Origin: Eubacterium sp.
Lineage (GTDB): Bacteria > Bacillota > Clostridia > Lachnospirales > Lachnospiraceae
Reading direction: 5' to 3'
NCBI GenBank assembly: GCA_024681495.1
Contig: JAILAS010000161.1
Span: 1 to 7,164 of the forward strand
Length of the DNA stretch: 7,164 nucleotides
Shown: one piece after another, positions 1-5,435 of the stretch
Position numbering within the stretch: the first letter of the stretch is position 1
How the letters are laid out: each line of letters begins with the position of its first letter
The notes under the pieces: model-generated
What the model saw: only the letters and a program-made list of their open reading frames with translations
Databases searched by the model: none
What the model was told of the DNA's origin: nothing
Made by a program: the position numbers and the translations under genes

Positions 1-18
1 ATTGTAGACAATTTAGTG

Positions 19-47
19 TTGATTATTCCCGGCGTTTGTTATATAGT
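19..47 (+). promoter_or_regulatory. Sigma-A type promoter of the glycine riboswitch/symporter transcript
   Basis: A -35 element TTGATT (19-24) and a -10 element TATAGT (42-47) are separated by exactly 17 bp. The expected start of transcription is near 54, just ahead of the riboswitch aptamer that begins at 71. Spacing and position fit; it was assigned by eye. Confidence 0.6.
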
Positions 48-70
48 TATCGAGTGTCAAAACAGATATA

Positions 71-153
71 CTCTGGAGAGTCTTGTAGCTGCAAGCGCCG
101 AAGGTGTAATCCCTTATTCGTAAGGGCCTTATCTCTCAGGCAAAAGGACAGAG
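71..153 (+). promoter_or_regulatory. Glycine riboswitch aptamer (single aptamer)
   Basis: The conserved glycine aptamer landmarks are present in order: GGAGAG at 75-80, GCGCCGAAGGTGTAA at 95-109, and the CTCAGGCAAAAGGACAGAG tail at 135-153. Helix P1 is CTCTG (71-75) with CAGAG (149-153). A further helix is GAGAG (76-80) with CTCTC (133-137). A variable hairpin CCCTTA/TAAGGG (111-116/121-126) is capped by a TTCG tetraloop. Only one full aptamer is visible; no second copy lies upstream or downstream. It precedes a glycine/alanine symporter gene, matching the known association of this RNA class with AGCS transporters. The downstream terminator at 170-196 is the likely expression platform. Confidence 0.95.
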
Positions 154-164
154 ACATTATTTAA

Positions 165-196
165 CTCCGGAGGGCTGATTATCAGCTCTCTTTTTT
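165..196 (+). terminator. Riboswitch-controlled intrinsic terminator with competing pairing segment
   Basis: GAGGGCTGA (170-178) pairs with TCAGCTCTC (182-190) around a TTA loop, giving a 9-bp stem with one G-T pair, followed directly by six T (191-196). The segment CTCCGGAG (165-172) overlaps the foot of this stem and can instead pair over 8 bp with 71-78, which contains the 5' strand of aptamer helix P1. This offers a direct switch between terminator and antiterminator forms. Confidence 0.85.
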
Positions 197-243
197 GTGT
201 GGTTTTTTGCGCAAAAAAGAGCGAAATTAAGGAGGAAGTAAAT

Positions 244-1638
244 ATGTTTGACAAAATTCTTAACAGCGTCGACAACTTTGTGTGGGGTCCGGTGCTCATC
301 GTTTTAATTCTCGCCACGGGTATCTATCTCACGGCGAGGGTGGGATTTCTTCAGATACGTCATCTGGGAAAAGCTCTCAAGTTTATGGTTAAAAATGAAG
401 AGGGAGGCGAAGGTGAGGTAACATCCTTCGGCGCTCTGTGCACGGCACTTTCCGCGACCATAGGTACGGGAAACATCGTGGGAGTGGCTACCGCCATTGT
501 GGCCGGAGGCCCGGGCGCGCTCTTCTGGATGGAAGTAGCGGCTCTCTTTGGAATGGCTACGAAATATGCCGAGGGTCTCCTGGCGGTTAAATACCGTACC
601 ATCGACGAGAACGGACACGTTCTGGGCGGACCGTTCTACTATATCGAGAACGGAATGGGCAAGAAGTGGAGCTGGCTTGGAAAGATTTTCGCATTCTTCG
701 GAGTGTGCGTGGGACTCATGGGAATCGGTACGTTTACGCAGGTTAACGGAATCACCAGCGCGGTAGGAAACTTCTTCGATCCCAACGGTTCGAACACCGT
801 ATCGCTGCTCGGCGGGGACTACTCTGTAGCCGTAGTTGTGGCCGGCGTAATTCTGGCCGTTATGGTAGGCCTGGTGGTAATCGGCGGCATACAGAGAATC
901 GCCAACGTATCCCAGGTAATCGTGCCCTTCATGGCAGTTATTTACGTGGCATTTTGCCTTATTCTTCTGGCGTGCAATGTTACCGCCATTCCCGGTGCTG
1001 TAGTGGAGATCGTTACTGATGCATTCGGCATGAGGGCTGCTGCGGGTGGTGCGCTCGGTGCCATCATAGTGGCAATGCAGAAGGGTATCGCGCGAGGCAT
1101 ATTCTCGAACGAGGCGGGTCTCGGTTCCGCGCCCATAGCTGCCGCTGCGGCTCAGACCAAGGAGCCCGTAAGGCAGGGCCTGGTATCCATGACGGGTACC
1201 TTTATCGACACCATCGTTATCTGTACCATGACCGGACTTTCAATCGTAATCACCGGCGCATGGGACATGGGTCTCGAGGGCGTGGCTGTAACCACGAGGG
1301 CATTCCAGGACGGGCTTCCGTTCAACAACACCTTCTGCGCATTCGTGCTCATGATGTGCCTGGTGTTCTTCGCATTCACCACCATCCTCGGATGGGATTA
1401 TTACTCTGAGAGATGCCTGGAGTACCTCTGCGGACGTAAGCAGGGCGTGGTTAAGGCATACAGGTGGCTCTATATCGTGGCGGTATTTATCGGACCGTAC
1501 TTCACCATCTCGCAGGTATGGGTTATCGCCGATATATTCAATGCGCTCATGGCAATCCCGAACCTCATCGCGCTCCTCGCGTTGAGCGGAGTGATTGTGG
1601 CCGAGACGAAGTCTTACTTCGACCGTGTCGGAGAGTAA
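244..1638 (+). CDS. Sodium/alanine-glycine symporter, AGCS family
   Basis: This 464-residue membrane protein is predicted to import alanine and/or glycine together with Na+ (AGCS family, AlsT/GlyP/DagA type). Hydrophobic helices run through nearly the whole chain, from about residue 14 to 453. Family hallmarks are GTGNIVGVATAI (74-85), GGPGALFWM (88-96), FGMATKYAEG (102-111), GGPFYYIENGMG (128-139), the GIARGIFSNEAGLGSAP segment (281-297) and TILGWDYYSER (380-390). The length is normal for the family. I chose the ATG at 244 because AAGGAGG (229-235) lies 8 bp upstream; a GTG at 199 in the same frame falls directly after the terminator U-tract and lacks a binding site. The upstream glycine riboswitch supports glycine as a substrate. 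There is no clear U-tract terminator after the gene, only a REP-like hairpin. The exact substrate preference cannot be read from the sequence. Confidence 0.95.
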   Translation: MFDKILNSVDNFVWGPVLIVLILATGIYLTARVGFLQIRHLGKALKFMVKNEEGGEGEVTSFGALCTALSATIGTGNIVGVATAIVAGGPGALFWMEVAALFGMATKYAEGLLAVKYRTIDENGHVLGGPFYYIENGMGKKWSWLGKIFAFFGVCVGLMGIGTFTQVNGITSAVGNFFDPNGSNTVSLLGGDYSVAVVVAGVILAVMVGLVVIGGIQRIANVSQVIVPFMAVIYVAFCLILLACNVTAIPGAVVEIVTDAFGMRAAAGGALGAIIVAMQKGIARGIFSNEAGLGSAPIAAAAAQTKEPVRQGLVSMTGTFIDTIVICTMTGLSIVITGAWDMGLEGVAVTTRAFQDGLPFNNTFCAFVLMMCLVFFAFTTILGWDYYSERCLEYLCGRKQGVVKAYRWLYIVAVFIGPYFTISQVWVIADIFNALMAIPNLIALLALSGVIVAETKSYFDRVGE

Positions 1639-1639
1639 T

Positions 1640-1669
1640 GTGGCGTTGGGGACGGTCCCCACTGCAATT
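1640..1669 (+). repeat. REP-like repeat, copy 1 (complete form)
   Basis: This 30-bp unit begins 2 bp after the symporter stop codon. Its core TGGGGAC-G-GTCCCCA (1647-1661) is a perfect 7-bp inverted repeat able to form a hairpin. Bases 1640-1658 are identical to 2205-2223, and 1656-1669 are identical to 2331-2344. Small palindromic intergenic repeats of this kind are typical of REP elements. It may stabilise the 3' end of the symporter mRNA, but there is no T-tract, so it is not a standard terminator. Confidence 0.7.
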
Positions 1670-1752
1670 GAAAATGCGCTGTCCGGTTTCATGTGGCAAG
1701 CCCGGAGGTAAACTCTGTAACTGCAAATTATTACCGGTTATGCAGAATGGGA

Positions 1753-1782
1753 TTGAGCCCGAAAGTTCCTCTATGATAGAAT
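1753..1782 (+). promoter_or_regulatory. Promoter of the NrdI-like flavodoxin gene
   Basis: The -35 element TTGAGC (1753-1758) and -10 element TAGAAT (1777-1782) are 18 bp apart. A TG at 1774-1775 makes an extended -10 (TGATAGAAT). The expected start near 1789 leaves a leader of about 40 bases. The rest of the 188-bp gap (1670-1752) shows nothing else I can support. Confidence 0.55.
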
Positions 1783-1826
1783 GGGGGCGCAGTTAGTTGT
1801 GGCTAATACCATAAAGGAGGTAACTT

Positions 1827-2183
1827 ATGAAGGTCGTTTATGCATCAAGAATGGGACACGTAGAGGGAATCGTAAACAGGCTCGGTATTACGGACGCGCT
1901 GAAGATTGAAAGCGGCACGGAGAAGTGCGACGGGGACTATGTCCTGTTTACATATACGGACGGACAGGGAATAGTACCGCCGACCGTGGAGGCATTTTTG
2001 GCAGCCAATGCGGGCGTTAAGGCAGTTGTTGGAAGCGGTAGCATGGAGCGTCATGCCGATACTTTTAATTTCGCTGCGGACATCATCGCTGAGAAGTACA
2101 ATGTGCCTATCCTTGCAAAGGTGGATATGGACGGAACGGATGAGGACCTCGAGACGATTAAGGCTAAGATGGCTTCGCTGTAA
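1827..2183 (+). CDS. NrdI-like flavodoxin (class Ib ribonucleotide reductase activator type)
   Basis: A 118-residue soluble flavodoxin-fold protein resembling NrdI, the FMN protein that supplies the oxidant used to build the Mn-tyrosyl radical in the NrdF subunit of class Ib ribonucleotide reductase. Visible parts are the first strand and phosphate loop MKVVYASRMGHV (1-12), the TYTDGQGIVP loop (42-51), the VVGSGSMERHADTFNFA segment (67-83) and the KYNVPILAKVDMDGTDED end (90-107). The usual S-x-T-G-N phosphate loop reads S7-R-M9-G-H11 here, so two typical FMN-phosphate contacts are changed. The length is close to that of short NrdI proteins. AAAGGAGG (1813-1820) is 6 bp before the ATG. It stands alone between its own promoter and terminator with no nrdE, nrdF or nrdH in view. 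A generic flavodoxin remains possible. Confidence 0.75.
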   Translation: MKVVYASRMGHVEGIVNRLGITDALKIESGTEKCDGDYVLFTYTDGQGIVPPTVEAFLAANAGVKAVVGSGSMERHADTFNFAADIIAEKYNVPILAKVDMDGTDEDLETIKAKMASL

Positions 2184-2204
2184 GAGTTGAATATTGAACG
2201 TCAC

Positions 2205-2223
2205 GTGGCGTTGGGGACGGTCC
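2205..2223 (+). repeat. REP-like repeat, copy 2 (left half)
   Basis: GTGGCGTTGGGGACGGTCC is identical over 19 bp to the left part of copy 1 (1640-1658), then diverges. The following bases hold a perfect 10-bp palindrome GCACATGTGC (2233-2242) and an imperfect 13-bp direct repeat, CATGTGCACTTTG (2236-2248) and GATGTGTACTTTG (2256-2268). All of this lies between the flavodoxin stop codon and its terminator. Confidence 0.7.
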
Positions 2224-2268
2224 TATTGGCACGCACATGTGCACTTTGTCATTAGGATGTGTACTTTG

Positions 2269-2310
2269 GCCTGCATGCATGTAGAAATACATGCGTGTGG
2301 GCTTTTTTTT
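2269..2310 (+). terminator. Strong intrinsic terminator after the NrdI-like gene
   Basis: A 15-bp stem (2269-2283 with 2288-2302, including several G-T pairs) is closed by a GAAA tetraloop (2284-2287) and followed directly by eight T (2303-2310). It ends the flavodoxin transcript about 90 bases after the stop codon and insulates the iscS promoter downstream. Confidence 0.93.
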
Positions 2311-2316
2311 AGTTGC

Positions 2317-2344
2317 CGCAGCGGGGATTGTCCCCACTGCAATT
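2317..2344 (+). repeat. REP-like repeat, copy 3 (right half)
   Basis: Bases 2331-2344 (TCCCCACTGCAATT) match the right end of copy 1 exactly (1656-1669). The left side differs but keeps a hairpin: GCAG (2318-2321) with CTGC (2337-2340) and GGGGA (2323-2327) with TCCCC (2331-2335). Copies 2 and 3 carry opposite halves of the complete unit and bracket the terminator at 2269-2310. Confidence 0.65.
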
Positions 2345-2345
2345 A

Positions 2346-2370
2346 TAAACCTATTGACATGGTAGGATTA
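2346..2370. promoter_or_regulatory. Candidate operator (dyad) over the iscS promoter
   Basis: TAAACCTA (2346-2353) and TAGGATTA (2363-2370) form an inverted repeat with one mismatch around a 9-bp spacer that contains the -35 box. The size and position fit a dimeric repressor site. The string TGGTAGGATTA (2360-2370) recurs as TGGTAGGATAA at 4100-4110, in the promoter of the cysteine-synthesis genes. An Rrf2-family regulator (IscR/CymR-like) is my inference from the gene context, since no such regulator is in the window. Confidence 0.45.
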
Positions 2371-2382
2371 TAAGAATATAAT
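2354..2382 (+). promoter_or_regulatory. Consensus sigma-A promoter of iscS-iscU
   Basis: TTGACA (2354-2359) and TATAAT (2377-2382) match the consensus exactly, with an optimal 17-bp spacer. Expected start is near 2389, giving a leader of about 65 bases. The leader holds a GC-rich hairpin GCGGGC/GCCCGC (2422-2427/2433-2438) that ends 2 bases before the ribosome binding site. Such a strong promoter would be expected to need repression, in keeping with the overlapping dyad. Confidence 0.85.
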
Positions 2383-2454
2383 TCTGCTAGATTTTTTTAC
2401 TGTGTGTAGGAAAGCAATTCGGCGGGCGCGCAGCCCGCATAAAGGAGGAAAAGC

Positions 2455-3639
2455 ATGATTTACGCAGACAATGCGGCCACGACCAGAATGTGTGATGCCG
2501 CGATAACTACTATGACGAAGCTGATGAGAGAGGTCTGGGGCAATCCGTCCAGCCTGTACACTCACGGCCAGAATGCGAAAGAGGCCCTCGAGGAGGCCCG
2601 CGGGGAAATCGCGGGAGTCATAGGGGCGAAGCCCGGGGAGGTTTACTTCACCTCCGGCGGAAGCGAGGCCGACAATCAGGCCATATTGACGGCCGCGAAG
2701 ATAGGCGAAAGGAAGGAGAAAAAGCACATCATATCCACTGCCTTCGAGCATCACGCCGTGCTGCACACGCTGGCCAGGCTGGAGAAGGAGGGCTTCGAGG
2801 TTACACTCCTGGACGTGCATGAAAACGGGTTGGTGTCGCCCGACGAGGTCGAGGCGGCCATCCGCGACGACACATGCCTGGTGACGGTCATGTATGCCAA
2901 TAACGAGATTGGGACCATCCAGCCGATCCGGGAGATCGGCGAGGTCTGCAGGAGGCGGAACGTGATATTCCACACCGATGCGGTGCAGGCTGTTGGGCAC
3001 GTTCGAATCGACGTCGAGGCCGACAATATCGACATGCTGTCGGCTTCCGGCCATAAGTTCAACGGTCCCAAGGGTGTAGGCTTCCTGTATGCGAGGAAGG
3101 GCATCGCTCTCTCGAACCTGATAGAGGGAGGCGCCCAGGAGCGCGGAAAGAGGGCAGGCACGGAGAACGTGCCGGCGATTGCGGCGATGGCTGCGGCGCT
3201 TAGGGAAAAGAATGAGAGGATTGACGAGACGGTTGCCCACGTCACGGCGACGAGGGACCGGCTGATTGACGGCCTGAGCAAAATCCCCCACTCGGTGCTG
3301 AATGGTGACGCGCACAAAAGGCTGCCCGGCAACGTGAACTTTTGTTTCGAGGGAATCGAGGGAGAGTCTCTGCTCCTGCTCCTCGACGACAGGGGAATAC
3401 AGGCGTCTTCAGGCAGCGCGTGCACCTCGGGGTCGCTGGACCCCAGCCATGTGCTTTTGGCCATAGGGCGCGTGCACGACGTGGCTCATGGGTCGCTGCG
3501 CCTGAGCATTGACGAGGAGACGAGCGATGATGACGTCGATTACATTGTGAAGAACGTGGCCGAGGTGGTTGAATACCTGCGCGGGTTCTCGCCCGTATGG
3601 AGAGACCTGCAGGCCGGGAAAAGAGAATTTGTTTTGTAA
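2455..3639 (+). CDS. iscS: Cysteine desulfurase, NifS/IscS type
   Basis: A 394-residue PLP enzyme predicted to convert cysteine to alanine while holding the released sulfur as a persulfide for Fe-S cluster assembly. It opens with the typical MIYADNAATT. The PLP site is seen in TSGGSEADN (66-74), His99 in FEHHAV, N150 in YANNEIG, D175 and Q178 in HTDAVQAVG, and the Schiff-base lysine K201 in SGHKFNGPKG. The sulfur-carrying cysteine is C323 in SSGSACTSG, in the mobile loop typical of class I (NifS/IscS) enzymes. The length fits the family. AAAGGAGG (2441-2448) is 6 bp before the ATG. The scaffold gene follows after 12 bp, and that pairing supports a housekeeping Fe-S role over one in tRNA thiolation alone. 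The gene name could equally be nifS. Confidence 0.95.
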   Translation: MIYADNAATTRMCDAAITTMTKLMREVWGNPSSLYTHGQNAKEALEEARGEIAGVIGAKPGEVYFTSGGSEADNQAILTAAKIGERKEKKHIISTAFEHHAVLHTLARLEKEGFEVTLLDVHENGLVSPDEVEAAIRDDTCLVTVMYANNEIGTIQPIREIGEVCRRRNVIFHTDAVQAVGHVRIDVEADNIDMLSASGHKFNGPKGVGFLYARKGIALSNLIEGGAQERGKRAGTENVPAIAAMAAALREKNERIDETVAHVTATRDRLIDGLSKIPHSVLNGDAHKRLPGNVNFCFEGIEGESLLLLLDDRGIQASSGSACTSGSLDPSHVLLAIGRVHDVAHGSLRLSIDEETSDDDVDYIVKNVAEVVEYLRGFSPVWRDLQAGKREFVL

Positions 3640-3651
3640 AGGAGGCAGAAA

Positions 3652-4032
3652 ATGGCATTGTACAGCGAAAAGGTAATGGATCACTTTAGGAACCCGAGGA
3701 ACGTCGGGGTAATCGAGGACGCGGACGGCGTCGGCGAGGTGGGAAACCTGAAGTGTGGGGACATCATGAAGATGTATCTTAAGATAGAGGACGACATAGT
3801 CAAGGACGTCAAGTTCGAGACGTTCGGCTGTGGGAGCGCGATAGCGTCGAGCTCCATGGCGACGGAGCTCATAAAGGGGCAGCCGGTGGAGAAGGCCAGG
3901 GAGCTGACGAACAAGGCCGTGGCCGAGGCTCTGGACGGACTGCCGGACTATAAGATGCACTGCTCCGTGCTGGCGGAAGAGGCGATAGACGCCGCGCTGG
4001 ACGACTACGAAAAGAGGCGCGCAGAGGCATAA
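3652..4032 (+). CDS. iscU: Fe-S cluster assembly scaffold, IscU/NifU N-terminal type
   Basis: A 126-residue scaffold protein on which sulfur from the desulfurase and iron are assembled into a [2Fe-2S] cluster. It opens with the family pattern YSEKVMDHFRNPRNVG (4-19). The three cluster cysteines are C35 (KCGD, with D37), C60 (FGCGSAIASSS) and C104 (HCSVLAEEA). The LPPVK site used by the HscA chaperone in proteobacterial IscU reads LPDYK here (97-101), and no hscA or hscB is nearby. There is no NifU-like C-terminal extension, and I see none of the internal insertion typical of SufU. Its ribosome binding site AAAGGAGG (3638-3645) overlaps the stop codon of the desulfurase gene, implying a tightly linked operon. 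No U-tract terminator is evident after it. Confidence 0.93.
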   Translation: MALYSEKVMDHFRNPRNVGVIEDADGVGEVGNLKCGDIMKMYLKIEDDIVKDVKFETFGCGSAIASSSMATELIKGQPVEKARELTNKAVAEALDGLPDYKMHCSVLAEEAIDAALDDYEKRRAEA

Positions 4033-4140
4033 AACGTTGCGATAACTTCCGGTTATCACCCACGATAAAATCAAACGATTTTTCAATTACCCACCTAAGT
4101 GGTAGGATAAATCCAACAAGAGGAAAAAGGAGGATTTATC
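4033..4140 (+). promoter_or_regulatory. iscU-metY intergenic region with candidate promoter and operator half-site
   Basis: An extended -10 TGGTAGGAT (4100-4108) lies 17 bp from a weak -35 TTTTCA (4080-4085). The same bases hold the motif ACCTA...GGTAGGAT (4093-4108) shared with the iscS promoter (2349-2368), but with a 3-bp rather than 7-bp gap. CCAC (4091-4094) and GTGG (4099-4102) also form a small dyad. Upstream, GATAAC/GTTATC (4041-4046/4052-4057) can form a weak hairpin without a T-tract. Transcription from the iscS promoter could read through into the next gene. Confidence 0.4.
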
Positions 4141-5421
4141 ATGGGTGATTACAGATTTGAAACATTACAGCTGCACGTAGGACAGGAAGAGGCGGATCCG
4201 GTTACGGACTCTCGGGCGGTGCCGATTTACCAGACGACATCGTACGTGTTTCACAACAGTCGGCACGCGGCCGACAGGTTCGGGCTCGCCGACGCGGGAA
4301 ACATCTACGGAAGACTCACGAACTCCACGCAGGACGTCTTCGAGAAGAGGATAGCGGCCCTCGAGGGAGGAAGCGCGGCTCTGGCGGTGGCTTCGGGCTC
4401 CGCGGCCATCACATACACCATCGAGGCGTTGGCCGCAAACGGCGGACACATCGTGGCGCAGAAGACGATATACGGCGGGAGCTACAACCTTCTGGAGCAC
4501 ACGCTTCCGCAGTACGGAATAACGACCACCTTCGTGGATGCGCATAATCTCGCGGAAGTGGAAGCCGCAATCGAGGATGACACCAGGGTGATTTACCTGG
4601 AGACCCTCGGCAACCCCAACAGCGATATCCCCGATATCGACGCGATTGCCGGGATCGCGCACCGGCACGGGCTTCCCGTGGTGGTGGACAACACCTTCGG
4701 AACCCCCTATCTCATCAGGCCCATCGAGCACGGTGCGGACATCGTGGTTCACTCCGCGACCAAGTTCATCGGCGGCCACGGCACCACGCTGGGCGGCGTA
4801 ATAGTGGAGTCGGGAAAGTTCGACTGGAAGGCGAGCGGGAAGTATCCCAACATTGCGGCCCCCAATCCGAGCTACCACGGCGTGTCGTTCTACGATGCGG
4901 TGGGTCCTGCGGCTTTCGTGACCTACATAAGGGCCATATTGCTCCGCGATACGGGCGCGACCATCTCGCCGTTCAACGCATTCCTGCTGCTGCAGGGCGT
5001 GGAGACGCTTTCCTTAAGGCTCGAGAGGCACGCGGAGAACACGAAGAAGGTGGTGGAGTACCTGAAGAACCATCCGCTGGTGGAGAGGGTGAACCATCCT
5101 TCACTGGAGGACCATCCCGACCACGAGCTGTACGAGAGGTACTTCCCCGGCGGCGGTGCATCGATATTTACCTTCGAGATTAAGGGCGGGAAGGAGGAGG
5201 CCTGGAAGTTCATCGACAACCTGAAGATATTCTCGCTTCTGGCCAACGTCGCGGACGTAAAGAGCCTGGTGATTCATCCGGCCTCTACCACGCACTCGCA
5301 GCTCTCCGCTGAGGAGCTGGAGGATCAGGGAATCAGGGAGAACACCGTAAGGCTCTCCATCGGAACGGAGCACATCGATGACATAATTGCCGACCTGGAG
5401 AATGGGTTTGCGGCGCTGTAA
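4141..5421 (+). CDS. metY: O-acetylhomoserine sulfhydrylase (MetY type, Cys/Met metabolism PLP family)
   Basis: A 426-residue PLP enzyme predicted to condense O-acetylhomoserine with sulfide to give homocysteine and acetate, the direct sulfhydrylation route to methionine. Motifs are the phosphate-contact IYGRLTN (55-61), ASGSAAI (84-90), VVDNTFGTPYL (181-191) with D183, and the Schiff-base lysine K208 in HSATKFIGGHGTT. The segment from about 222 to 256 (GKFDWKASGKYPNIAAPNPSYHG region) and the length over 420 residues favour the sulfhydrylase over cystathionine gamma-synthase or beta-lyase, which are nearer 380-400. Some members also use O-acetylserine, so direct cysteine synthesis is possible. 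AAAAAGGAGG (4124-4133) is 7 bp before the ATG. The gene lies 14 bp upstream of a cysteine synthase gene, with the sulfhydrylase stop codon overlapping that gene's ribosome binding site, which points to joint sulfide assimilation. Confidence 0.9.
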   Translation: MGDYRFETLQLHVGQEEADPVTDSRAVPIYQTTSYVFHNSRHAADRFGLADAGNIYGRLTNSTQDVFEKRIAALEGGSAALAVASGSAAITYTIEALAANGGHIVAQKTIYGGSYNLLEHTLPQYGITTTFVDAHNLAEVEAAIEDDTRVIYLETLGNPNSDIPDIDAIAGIAHRHGLPVVVDNTFGTPYLIRPIEHGADIVVHSATKFIGGHGTTLGGVIVESGKFDWKASGKYPNIAAPNPSYHGVSFYDAVGPAAFVTYIRAILLRDTGATISPFNAFLLLQGVETLSLRLERHAENTKKVVEYLKNHPLVERVNHPSLEDHPDHELYERYFPGGGASIFTFEIKGGKEEAWKFIDNLKIFSLLANVADVKSLVIHPASTTHSQLSAEELEDQGIRENTVRLSIGTEHIDDIIADLENGFAAL

Positions 5422-5435
5422 AGGAGGAAAGAATT

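Noticed and set aside
199..243. In-frame GTG at 199 as the symporter start, adding 15 residues
   Set aside because: It lies directly behind the terminator U-tract without a ribosome binding site, while the ATG at 244 has AAGGAGG at 8 bp and gives the usual family N-terminus.
1647..1661. REP-like hairpin as the intrinsic terminator of the symporter gene
   Set aside because: The stem is good but the following bases CTGCAATTG are not a U-tract.
1464..1796. Plus-strand frame running from inside the symporter gene through the REP-like repeat
   Set aside because: It starts within a real gene in another frame, has no binding site, and the part beyond 1638 is repeat plus promoter.
2368..3315. Long minus-strand open frame of 315 codons opposite the desulfurase gene
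   Set aside because: It is a shadow of a GC-biased coding strand: composition rich in Arg and His, no recognisable domain, no binding site, and the plus-strand enzyme is certain.
4067..4083. AAAATC/GATTTT hairpin with T-run as a terminator for iscU
   Set aside because: The 6-bp stem has a single G-C pair, too weak to call; readthrough into metY is left open.
4033..4140. SAM riboswitch or T-box before metY
   Set aside because: The gap is only 108 bases and shows no T-box sequence, specifier stem, SAM-box core or terminator/antiterminator pair.
4165..4878. Minus-strand open frame of 237 codons opposite metY
   Set aside because: Same reasoning: no motif, unlikely composition, and full overlap with a clear enzyme gene.
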